Positions 50,001 to 62,500 of a DNA stretch of 64,000 nt are shown piece after piece. Under the pieces are notes generated by a model. It did not search any database, was not told where the DNA came from, and was given only the letters and a program-made list of their open reading frames with translations. Numbering within the stretch: the first letter of the stretch is position 1; every line of letters starts with the position of its first letter. This DNA comes from Polydactylus sextarius (Eukaryota; Chordata; Actinopteri; Polynemidae): the NCBI GenBank assembly GCA_016801845.1, contig CM028909.1, positions 22,596,813 to 22,660,812 of the forward strand, read 5' to 3'. Made by a program: the position numbers and the translations under genes.

Positions 50001-53000
50001 TCAGTGAGGAATCACCTCGTATCTACTGCACTGTGGATGGAGACTGGGCCGTACAAGTCGGACAGTGCCAGTGCAAACCAGGTTATGAAGAAGTTGGTGA
50101 TGCGTGTCAAGGTAAGGGTGTGCTGCTGAATTTCTACCACTCATAAATGTCTGTCTGAAACAAGACTCTTACTAACCCTCAGGGATCCTTCTCATGATTG
50201 TGTGCTTTTTTTTAGTTGTTTTTTTTTTTTCAAGATACTATTTGGCATTGTTCTCCTTTTATCCTTATTTTAATTGCCTTGCATTGTAGAACAAGGCTGT
50301 GCGGCATCCATGGATATTTATTATAGGTGTTATTATCATTGTTCAGTGGAATTCTCCCTTTGGCTAACACAGCCGCTGTGCAATGGAAGGAATGCTTAGT
50401 CCTACTTGTGCATGTCCGGGCATCATCCCTGACCTTGAACCGATACCTATAAAATTAGGAAGTGCTTTGAGTTTCTAAGATATAAAAATGTTTGCACAAG
50501 CACAATTTGCTTGAGCCATAAAAGGCTTTTAAAACACTTTAACAGCCTTTATATCGCCGAGAGAAAAGCTCACAAACAGTTTTGTATCTACATTTAGATC
50601 TGAATGAAAAACTTTTATCTTCTTTAAAGCTAATTTTGTTGGATTTTGTCACTGTTATGATCAACTTTGAAACTTCATGTGAAAGAAGTTATTTAATGAA
50701 TGTTGAAGTCATGCTCCAACATTTCACTGGTTTCAACACCTCTTGTAGTTCATGACTTGCAGCCTGTTGCATCAGGTGAATCCCAGCTCTTTCATTATCA
50801 TCTGTTGTCTTATCTTGATGCGGATATGGGTGTGCAACATAGTCTAATCATCACTCAGTCCTTTGACTTTGTAGTTATGGTGTAACTCCGTTTTAAGTCC
50901 TGCAAAGAAGGCCTTTATTGTTGTGGGAAGGACTGTCAGAGGGACGGAAAGTGATGAAAGAGGTTGGGAGGCTACTGTACTGTGATGGATTAACATCTTT
51001 AAGGCTGGTGTGAAGGGGGAGAGGAGGGGAAGGCAGGAGGAAGCCTCTGAGCCTCACTGACTTTGTTCATCTCAAGTATCACAGAAAGCGGAGGCCCTCC
51101 TCGTGTGCTTGAGCTTGCCAACTACGTGTTCCCCTGTCTGTCTCCGCATCCATCTCTCCCTCTTCCTCTGTGTTGTCAGAGTTGCTCAGCCTCAGCTATG
51201 GGCTGTAATGTGTGATTCCAGCAGCGTATGTGAACATACAACACAGCCTGACATGCAAGGGCCTGTTGAGATCTGTTCCATGACAGACGCCCATCAGCCC
51301 CAAATACTCCTCCTCTTTCACTGCTTTTTTTTTAGGTACTCTCATTTGTACACACACACACATGCATGACCTGAAACACACATTACTCTCAGTCACACAC
51401 ACTCCGGGAGCTGTGGACTACGGTTGTAAATTCACATGCAGGCTCCTTATAATAGATTTGCTTTGTTTCCCTCCCAATGGCAACAGACTGATAAAGGTGA
51501 TGAAGTTTTCTGTCAATACATCATTTTAGCTGCGGGAAAGTGCCAGGTGAGATGATTAGGGAGGAGGAGGGAATGAGAGAAAAGTCATACAAAAGCGATG
51601 TGGAGGTTGTGTTTAGTGGAGGGGTGTGATTTTTAAAACAGAAAGAGGTGAGGAATGGAATGTAAAGGTAGGAGAACAATGAAGAGCTGTGTTTCCTCTG
51701 CAAGGCTGGAGGAACCCACCTCCACCTCCACCTCCTCTCCCGCTTGGTTGGTACATTCCTGATCAGTTTGCCGAGGAGGAGCCTCCCAACATTACTCCAG
51801 ACCTGTGGAATTCCCAGGGGAGAGAAGATCAGCTCCAGGTCAAGCCCTCACATAAAAATTACTACACAAAGAAAAACTCCCAAAAACTACTAAGATGAAG
51901 TCAAATGAGAGGTCTGAGACGCGTGAGGGCTATTGTAGATGAAGGCGGACATGAATCACAGGGTTTCAGTACAGGGTCGGGATGTATGGCTCGTATGGCT
52001 TAAAATGGAATCTCACACAGACACACAGTTAATCATTCTCCCCGCTACTTTCCTGCACTGCCTGCTGTCCGGGGAGAAACCACAAAACTTCAATTGTGGG
52101 TTGAGAGTTTCCATGTTCAGTGATGTGATCATTCACTTTTATGGCTCCTCGGCCCTGCAGGACCTGTTAAAGCAGAAATCTGTGACTATCTGGTTTTCAT
52201 CTTTGTCTCTTCATCAGCGCCCGCTGCTGTAGTGTTTTTTTTGCTTTCACTCATCCATCAGACTATTTTTTTTAAGCTCTTTTTTTCCTCCTCAAACTCC
52301 CTGTTGAGGTATCTGTAGGTGGCATGTGGCGCTCCTCTCCTCCGTCATCGCTTTGACTAACTACAGAGTCCTCCTTTCGGACAAACAAACTCTAAAGATA
52401 AAACACATCACTTCCTGTGCCGCAGAGACCTACCAGAGTGTTTAGAGCAGTACATGTAAAAGCTTTTATGAACGGGTTATAAATCATATCAGAGAACAGA
52501 AGCGACGCACAAAACCAGCCTTTTGTTTTTTTTATGAAAGCTCTACAGACTGTGGTGAAGGGGAATAATTTTTTGCTCTTAAAACTCATCAGCATCAAAA
52601 GTGACGTGGACTGGAAACTGAGTGAATGTTTATTATCATGACCTCCACAAGACCGATGACGGGCGTCTGTGTTTGTTGAGTTTATATGAATTGTTTTCTT
52701 GTTTGTTACTCTTTTTGCTGTGTATTTGCTTTTTTTCTCACCCACCCACTCTCATATTTTACCAGCATTCATGTACACTACACAAAGATTATTTAGAATT
52801 AAAGATATTAAAGATAAGAACAATCTTCCTCTTGGGAAAGAAGTGTTAAAATCTGTTACTAAAGTAAAATAATAAAAGTTGTGCATTCAAAATTTAACTT
52901 TTGTGAAAATATGTAAGAATTTCTTTCTTAAATGTAAAACTATAAAACCAACCATTCTGTTTCATCATAATTATTCATTTGTCTCAGTAGTGACCATATA

Positions 53001-56000
53001 AGGCAATATACTACTACAAGTACAATATCTACTGAAACTCACTGAAGTTTACTGAAGTAAAGTTGGCGCACAAAGGAGTATGAAATAGAAACTACACAAA
53101 GTGCCACAAAATTATATTCAAGTGTATTATTTGGGTAAATGTAATTAGTGTAAACCAAAACACAAACAAAACAAAGGATCTCAGAATTCCGTGCTTTTAA
53201 AAATAAACTTTCCTTTTTTAAAATCTGGGGGAAAAAAACCTTAACTTATTTGCAATTAAGTGGTTGGCTTTCAACCCCCGACAGCAGCGCTGTGGGTTTC
53301 CACTTGTGACTCACTGTTGACACTGACACAGTTTTCCTCGGCTGCCCATCACGCCCTTCCTTACCCATAATCCTCCCTGGCACAATAGAACGGCATACCG
53401 CGTGTCACCTCACAAAGGGCAGCGGTTTGCCCCGGCTGGTCCTTGGGATTGTGTTGAACTGTCCAGGTCCACACCTCATCAGCCTCTCTAAAGCCTCAAC
53501 AAATAGGACTTAATCCCACATTATGGTTTCCACAAGGCTGTATTTAAAGAGGGACACACAATGTGGAATATTTGAACGGCTGAGGGTAGTTTTGGTGTCT
53601 CGCAAAAAATGGTGGAACAACTGTCCACTGAGTTCCAGTAAAGTTATTACTTCTTTCGCCAATGAGGTTCCAGTAAACTATTTTCTGTCTCCCCCTCCTT
53701 CCTTCTCCGTCCATGTCTCCTAACTCATCCTCAGCTGATGTAACAAACAGTTGGTGACTAAGTTGTAGTTGTGTGACTGTGCGTTGTGGTGAGTGATTTG
53801 TATGGGTAGTAATTGACTTGGGTGTGTTTGTGCTTTTTAAGCGGAGTAACTACTGGTTCTGCTTGCTTTTTTGCCTTTGTGCAATCTCTCTTGCCGTCGT
53901 CTACCTCTCTCCCCACATCCTCCCGCTCCCTGAAGAGTCTGTTCAGCCTCAATTTTCCGCCTCTCGTCTTGTATTTACTTGATAGTTTCTTACTGTATCT
54001 TGGCGCATAATTCCCATGATCATTTTACAGCCATTTGTGCAATTTACTCAAGAGATGTACACTGTTGTGCAAGCTGTCCCAAGTATAACAAACTTAGACA
54101 CAAACAAAAAGTTTTTTCCTTCTTATGTTGTCTTCTTGTCCGTGAAATCACAGAGCCACTGTTATTTTTGGCTGGGTTTTTAGTGAAGGTCATGAATATG
54201 ACACCAATAGAGTTTAAACATCCCGTTTCACACGGCCTTGATGAAACTATTTAGACTGTATACACTTCTCCTCTCGCTGTCTCACAAATATATTTCTCCA
54301 CGATTGACTCGTAAAGATAAATACAGGTTAAATTTGAACAATGCTGTCAATCACAGAGTTTTTCTGCGGAGTGCGACAGAAAAACAACTGGCTTTGTTCA
54401 TAGTGCTTCATGCATAAACATTTAGTGAAGGTAAAGTGTAAGCTTTCACTTTTGTTTTTGTTGCTGAGATTTTTTGGGGGTTTGAATTGCTGATTGTTCT
54501 CTCAGAAATGTATCCTACAAAAACAGAGCTCAGGTTTTCCACGGTGAAGACTGCTCGTACCTGGAGCCAGCTGGTTTATCATAATCAGCCCAGACCTTTT
54601 AAGACCAAGGTCTTGAGCAATTTCGGCTTATACAAAGAAACATGAACGTAGTACCACACCTCAGGATCGCACAGGTTTGATTTAGTTGGCTTTCAGTGGA
54701 TTTCACATAATGGAATCATCTCACTCCCGCAGGATAATCCCCACACTGAAATTTTCTGCTCTACTGAATTCCCTTCACTCATGATCTCTGTTGCTGGTCT
54801 CTGGAAGAAAAAAAAAAGGCGTAAGTCACTGACTTATCGGACAACACTGCTCATTTAGATCCACAGGCTGGATATAACCTCTCTTTTTCTTCTTCGGCTC
54901 TGGAAAGCCACTGTGATTACTTTGAATTTGTAGATTCCTCAGATCCCCTGCCAAGGTATCGTCTGCCTGGCGGGCTGAACTTGAGGGAGTTGGTTGGATA
55001 ATGGGGGGGGACTCTGAAGACACTTTCAAGTGGTGTCATGCACCGTCTTGTTGGGTCCCGTTTTAGTGAACAGAACACTGGCAATTACTGCAAGGAAGAT
55101 GACAGGAAATGTAGCGAAGGGAAGATCTAATGGCCCCTATGGCTCCTTAATGTGGATTAAGGCAAATCGCACTGTTGCGGTTTAAGGAGTGTGATCGGTG
55201 TGGTGGATGAGGCTTTGAGGTGTCAGAATGCATAGAAATCAAATGGTGTCAACTATTATATACAACGTGTTATCTAAAAGCTAATGACGTGTTTTTGCTG
55301 GATAGAGACCAATGTCTCAACTTGAACCTACTCGAACAGTGTATACATTTGTACGTTTCCATTTGTCACACATTTGAATCTGCATTTATTGATTGATTAT
55401 TATTAATAGTTTCTTGCTTCTTGACAACAGCAAGTGGCAAGAAACAGACCAAGCAAGCAAGTTAGAAAATCATGATGTTAGATTTACACGGTCTAACATC
55501 TGCATTCATTTTATGTTTTCAGTTTTTGGTCGTTGGATGAACTGAAGCCGAAAATTCACTCATCTTTCATTGTTGGTTTTCTTCAACTGCCACAATATCT
55601 TGAAAAAAAATCCCCTCCAGATCCCCTACTTGCTAAATGGTTAACCAGCTAGCCACTAAGGGTTTTTCATAAAAGTGGAGTTTGTATGCTGGAAAACCAA
55701 AACAATGAACAAAATAGACAAAAATGTTCTATAGAACTGAGGTGCATCGCTATTTTCTATTTTTTTGTGTGTTTGAATGCAGTCTTTAGTTTCTAAATGT
55801 CCCCCATTAGTCAAATAACTGAGCTTCAGCAGTTCTTGGTTGTTTAGCGTTTGTGTTGGTTGTGTGTGGGGGGGAAGTTAGGACACATTTCCTCTCAGTG
55901 ACATTCCTGGACTCAGAGGCTGCTGTGTATCTATGTGTGTGTTGTGGTGGTTGTCCAGAGCAATGTGAAGCATATTGTATTGTACTGCTGGTGTGTGAGG

Positions 56001-59000
56001 TCAGCACTTTCCTTCCACCGTGTCAGTCAACCACCCCCCCATTCTCTCCCCAGCACAACATATCAGACCCCCACCCAACCTTCACTGCTAACAGGACGAG
56101 CCCACAGCGGAAACCGGAGGTCACCTAATCCCCTTGGTGACTCCCTGACGCGTCGGTTTAGGGCTTTCCATTGTCGCACGGCGCTCGGCGTTCCTCGCTC
56201 AGCCACTTTCCATTTTGTTGTCCTGGCTCGATAAGTCATTTCATTTATTGGTGCATTTGGTTCCATTTTGACCCCTTCCTCTAACCAGGAAGTGGACGGT
56301 TGTCGGCTTCCAGCGTGTGACCTGTTGGCTCACAGTGGTGTAATAAAACAGTGTTGTGTTTGCCACCTGGCTGTCTGGATTTGACCAAGAACGAGGAGAA
56401 ACGTGGCCAAATGACCATGACTGTGGTGCAGCTGAGGCGTCTGGAAACCGTCTGTGACTTTCCCTTCAGCCAAATTCTTCTAACTATCTGCTTTACGTTA
56501 GCGCATGTTCAGCATGTTTTGTAGCCCACTCAACTACACTTTTCTCTTGTGGTATCCTTCCTCTGTCTGCAAGTGGACATAGAGAGTGAGAGGAGAAGGG
56601 GGATCAGGGAATTTATTGTGTTCGTTAACGACCCCAGATGAAAGACTGAGTGCAATTGTAAAACAGATGTAATACCCTTACAGCTGCTCCATTGGTCAGC
56701 TAATCCTTTCGACTAACGTTCCCCCCACCCCCACCCCATCCTCACACGCACACACTTTCATCAACCCCTACACCTTTACTGCCTCCTGCTCCACCCCTCC
56801 CCTCCTCTACCTCAGTGACCCCTGGCTCATGTTACCGGCTCACCTCCCCCCCATCACAGACCCCCATTGTTCCTACACCATCCGACTCCCCCAAAATGCT
56901 AATGACATGGTGTCACCCTGCATACAAACAAAATGACATGACATATTGCAATTACGGGTTTGACCAGCTCAGGGAAAGAAAATGGGCAGGGTGGGAGGAG
57001 GTGGGGATGGGGTGTAGCAGTAGATGAAGGTGCAGACAAAGAAAGGACTTTGTTGCCTCCAGATACATGTGTGGAGCTGCACTGATAAAGATCGAGACAT
57101 TGTATTTATTTCTTATGGCTTTATTTTTCCAAGATGTTTTTTTGTTCGCTGGCCATACTTCTGAGTTTAACCTCCTTCCTCACGAGACAAGCCACCGGCT
57201 GCTGCTGCAGCTCTTTCTCCCTCCTCCTCCTCACTGTGAGCATGTGTTTGTTTTACTTGGCCACTGACTCGCTGTAAGCCATGCACAGTTTAACTCACTA
57301 CTACCCTGAGGCAGACATGACCTTTCTGTCTTTTAGAAGCCCAGGGCCAGACTCGATTGTGGGGGGGGCCTCCACCACTTACTCCTCAGGTCCTGAGGCC
57401 GATTGCTGTTGTCAAGCCACCATGTTACCCATTCATCCATCTATCCGACTGCGCATTCATCACTGTCGCCATCTCATCCATCTTAACTCCTGCCGACAAT
57501 CCTTGGGACCCTTGGGCGCTCCCACTCCAGAGCCACTCAGGCCCCCAGAATGTAACAGGCCCCTGCACCCTCTCTCAATAAACAAACACAGAGCCACTCA
57601 AGGTGCACAGGGCCTCTCAAATGACAAACAGTTCCTTGCTTTGTAGCAATGGGGAGGGAAAAAGTGGCCTAAGTTTGTCAGATGTTTTAGCTTAGAAGAG
57701 CCCGAGAGACCTTTTGTTTATGAGAGGGAAGGCGTTCATCTTGGGAGCCCTCACCACCTCCCCCCTGGGTTTAATGCCTGTACTCATGTTGGGTCAACAC
57801 GTTTTAGCTTCCCTTTCTGTTATTATTCTGTCTCAGGACTCTGCTGGTCTCGATGCTGGTTCTTCTCTTGGTCACACTCCCTTGTGTTTCCCTGCTTTGA
57901 TTGGCTGTTTTAGGAAGGAAGGCTGCGTCAGCCTCATGCTTCCTGCTTCCTGTTGTGTCCAGCAACAATTCAAAGTCTTCACCCCCCCTCCACCTTCTCC
58001 ATGGAACCAGGAAGTTCCCTTTCACTGCTCTTTGCTTTTCTTGTCGAAGAATCCTTGTTTTAAATACCTCAACAGAGAGTTTAATTTACTGTCACTGTGA
58101 CGCATATGTTCAAGACACACAAACACATTCACTCGTTTTATAACAGAACTGGGCTGGAAATGAAACTGCAGCGAAGCCGCTCTGCTACAGGCCTCCTGTT
58201 GGGTGGTGTGCACTGGAATGCATCTTGATTATAGAGGCAAGCTCACAGTATAAGGCCATCATCTCCGCAGGCCTGACCACGATGCATTGCAGCCGGCACT
58301 GCAGCGCCAAAAAGAGGCTAGTCCGCCTCTATTCAGTTGCCATGTGGCATCTCGGCTATTCCCATCTGCAATGCTTGTGTGTGTGTGTATGTTTTTTTCT
58401 TTCAGCGCTTGAATGGCATGGCATTCTCCTTGCCTGCTGGTCAGTGCTGAATAGCAATGTTAATGGGTTAGCTGGGAGCCTTTTTAGTGAAGACTGGGAG
58501 GAGAAAAAGGAGGGGAGGAAGGAATTTGGGGATTACGAGGAGGAGAGGTAGGGGTATGAATCGGGGTTTGAGGCAGCAGCTGTTCCCTCTTCTCAATGGA
58601 AGAGTTCACCGTGGCCTGGTCTCTTTTCTTTCTCCCCCTCTTTTCTTCAGCCCTCAGCAGGATACAGTATTCCTGTCTTTCTTTCTTCAACCTTCTGCTC
58701 CTTCAATCGTCCTCTCCTCTGCCTCACCCTTCCTCTCCCTCGTGCGTGTTAATGAGTAGCAGTGGCTGTTGGTAAAACAGCTGGCTGACACAGAGAGAAG
58801 ATGCTGCCTTGTGAGGGGAGGATTGAGTAACATGCAAGCCCATTGGACAAACGTACAAATTCTTCTCATGCTGAGTGTGTTTCTTTCCACCGTTATTGTC
58901 ATGCTCTTCAGTTAATATACACCTCTTCACAGCAGCTCCTCGGTGAACCACAATGATAAAAAAAAAAAGATGAATGCAATTGCAGTGAACCTCACGGTCA

Positions 59001-59554
59001 ATCGAGTAAATCCCCTTGATATGACTTAAATGGAGCAGGGGGCCGTGTGCTTTCTGTCTTGTGTGTGTGGTCACTTTGTGGCTTTAAAAATGAACTTCAC
59101 TGAGCTGAACCGCAAGGAAAAGCAGCCATAGACCGAGACAGTATCTCTGAGCAAATCTGATATCATCTTTGTCCTTGACTCTGTTTCTCAACACCCCCAC
59201 TTCTCTCTCTCCTCCTCAGTTGCAAGCTGACATCAAAACTCTGTGTTTGCCTTTGACTTTATGTTTCATTGCTTCTTCGTGGTCACTGGCTCGAGCTCCA
59301 CTCTCTCACTCTTGCATGCTGGTCTATCGTGCCCTGTTTCTGCCTTGTCTGATCTCTCTGTCGCCACAATCTGATTCACTTACATTCTTTTGTTATTGTC
59401 TATCTTTTCCCTTTATCTTATGTTTTCCTTTGACCTACATGTTGTCTCTACCACTGTTGTCAACATCTTAGACATGTATCATGAGCTATTTAAACAGGCC
59501 AGGCCAGACATGGGGGGAAGAAAGGAAATGTGTGTATATATTGTATATGAATAT

Positions 59555-59585
<31 letters not shown>

Positions 59586-62500
59586 GCTGAAGTGAGACTG
59601 AGAGAAGAGAGACATGAACAGGTGACAGGCAGCGGACATAATCCATCTTGTGATGTCAGATTTCCCCGTGTGTCCACAAGTGTGTTGTGAGTTTTGCATA
59701 CATGTATGTGTATTTTGTGCCTACGCATGTGTGTGGTGCCTGTGTGTGCGCGTGCAGACCAATGTGTGATGGTGTGAGGACATGAGCAGCAGCCGTTGGA
59801 ATGCTCTCGCAAAGTTAAAGGGGGGTGGCGTCTCATTTTCACTCTTCTTTATGGCATGCTCTCTTCGAAATTTCACACCGTATTAAGTTCATATTTCACC
59901 ACCACTACACTCAGCTGGATCCTCTACCTGTATTTCTTTATTCCGAGCTGGACGTGTGAAATTGGGTGTCATCTTATCTTGGTGATACAATTTCAAACGT
60001 CTGCATGCGGGTGCCTGAACAGGAAAAAAAAATAGAATGGACTCTCAAGTGGTAACGGATGCGCCATATGAAACTGCTTCGCTTTTAAATCTTGAAACTC
60101 TCTTGATTTTTGTCGCCTTTATTCCTCTGAAGACTGACTGAGTCTTGTGGAATGTGGGACGACTGGTTGTGTTTGTTGAGACAGTAAGAAAGCAGAGCGG
60201 GGGGTTGCTGGTTGAAAAAGTAAAGAGTAGGAGTGCCGGCTAGGCAGGGAGTCTTGTGTTTTTTGTTTTTCAAGACGGGCTCATGTGAGCGCTGTCTTGG
60301 CTGGAAATGGACAATGTTTTAATGAGCAGAGTCAACACTGCGCAGAACCCTGCTTCTGTTTTTCCTCCTATATCTCTGTCACTTGTCCAACTGTGACCTT
60401 TTAGCCTCGACATAATAACATGTCCACTCAACCTTGTTGTCTTGCGTGCAAGGTGAAAAGTTCACACCGCAGCTGATGTTCCAAAGAGAAGCATGAATGA
60501 CCTGGAGGAACTGGCTGAGCGTTGTGTCATATGATGTTGCCTTAAGTCACTATTGTCCTTGTTCACCTGCTAATGCAAATATTCTTTGTGTTTGCAGAAT
60601 GTAAAGCTGGCTTCTTCAAAGCTGTAACATCCGGTAGCAAGTGTGAACCATGTCCTGTCAACACCCAGAGCTTGGACTCGGGGGCTTTGTTTTGTCCCTG
60701 CATGGACGGTTTCTACCGAGCTCCCACAGATCCTCTGGCTGGACCCTGCTCTGGTAATGAGACCTCTTGCATCTCTCATGAGAATCTTGAATAAAGAAAT
60801 CAGAAATACTGAGCTAACAAGTCAGTGTCACATCTGAGGTTCTTAGTGTGAACTCAGAAACAGATGAAATATTATTTTCTTGTCAGTGAACAGTTTTATC
60901 TCATGATGGTGATGTGATACTTTTTAAATTAATCTTGCATGTTTTGCTTCCTGTGGTTAAATATCTCGTATCCTTTCTCAATTTTCATCCACCAGGTCTC
61001 CCCTCTGCCCCTCGTGACCTTGTGGCCACCACCACCCAACTCTCCGCAGGAAAAATCCTCCTCTCATGGAGTCCACCGAAAGAAAATGGAGGTCGAACCG
61101 ACATCACCTACAGCGTCGAGTGCCAGCGCTGTGAGGGCAGCGTGTGCCAGCCGTGCGGAGATAAGATCCGCTACGACCCAGCCAGCATGGGTCTGATAGA
61201 TACTAAGGTTTCAGTGAGCGAACTAGACGCTCACTTCAACTACACTTTCACGGTGGAGGTACACAGCGGCGTGTCGCTGTTTGCCCAGGGATCTCCATCT
61301 ACGAGTGCTCTGACTACATCTCTGCACTACACAGGTGAGTTCTGCTGATATGAGGAGAGGAGCGATAGTATCTGTGCTGCAGTGATGAGAGTTGTTGTCT
61401 GTGAGGCAGTGACAGCTCTGTAGGTTAAATCATGTTGCAGGAGCCAGATGAACTCATAGATTACATCACTTCTGCTATATTTTGTGATGTTTTCATTTCT
61501 AGAATAATCTGATGTATGCTCTAACCTCTGTCCCCAGAACCTCCTAAGATTACCTCTTTGCGAGTGGTCGATCGGACCACCACCAGCTTGTCCCTTACCT
61601 GGGATGTGTCCCCTCGACCGTGGGTCCAGGCCAGACCCATCCGCTTTGAGCTTACCTATCGCAAGAAGGTACGCTATAATAAATTTATATTTTATTCCAC
61701 TGTCCATAAGTTTAAAAGAAGCAGATCAACAGGCAACAGAGCTTGTGACAACAGAGCTCTCTCTGACTTCTCTCTTCCTCTGTCTCCCAGGATGATAACC
61801 TAGACGTGACCACCTACATTGTGCGCACCATTGACAAGAACTCGGTGCAGGTCAATAATCTGGCTCCGGGCACAGCGTACCTGTTCAGGGTACAGCCCCT
61901 CAGCCCCGGAGGCTCCAGCATAGAGGAACAGTTTGAGACCTCTTCTGAAGGTAAAACTAAAAAAAAAATTGAAAAAAAAATTTAGTAACTCTTTTTTTCA
62001 TGATTAAATTTGTCTGATGTGTATCTATATGCTTCCTTCACACATTCAGGACACCTCCCACCAAACAACACGGCGATCATCTTTGGTGTTGCGGTTGGCG
62101 GAGCGGCCATGTTGTTCATCGTGGTCGTGGTGCTGTTCCTTCGGAGACGGTCAGTACCTGCCTCCCTCTGCTGCCCTGCGTGTCTCTCTGTCCTGTTAAT
62201 CAGTTATAATACACCCTCCTTCAGTGGTTTCCTCTCTTATTCTTCGGCCCTTCCTTTGTGGGGCCTCCAAATGGCCTTTGCATTCACTCTCTCCTCACCT
62301 CTCTCTTTCTCTCTTCCTTTAAGCCACCTTTCTCTTTCTCTTTATCTGGATCTGTGTCCCAGCACTCACTTGGGAAGAATTTGCGTTCAATGCGCCTTGT
62401 CATTCCTCACTGGTTATATTCTAGTGAGTGTTGGGGCCTTTGAAAGGAAATTGGTCCAGAGAGGGACATTGTTGGTGATAAGAGGCGCTTGGTCCTTTCT

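Noticed and set aside
51705..51838. Possible extra epha2 exon encoding a Pro-rich peptide (GWRNPPPPPPPLPLGWYIPD)
   Set aside because: It has AG before and GT after, but its length is 134 nt, which would shift the phase-1 frame. The donor (GTCAAG) is weak, and nothing like it exists in Eph receptors.
57714..58100. A 128-codon open frame in epha2 intron 3
   Set aside because: No recognised domain, no suitable splice sites in phase 1 and no sign of conservation that can be read from one sequence.
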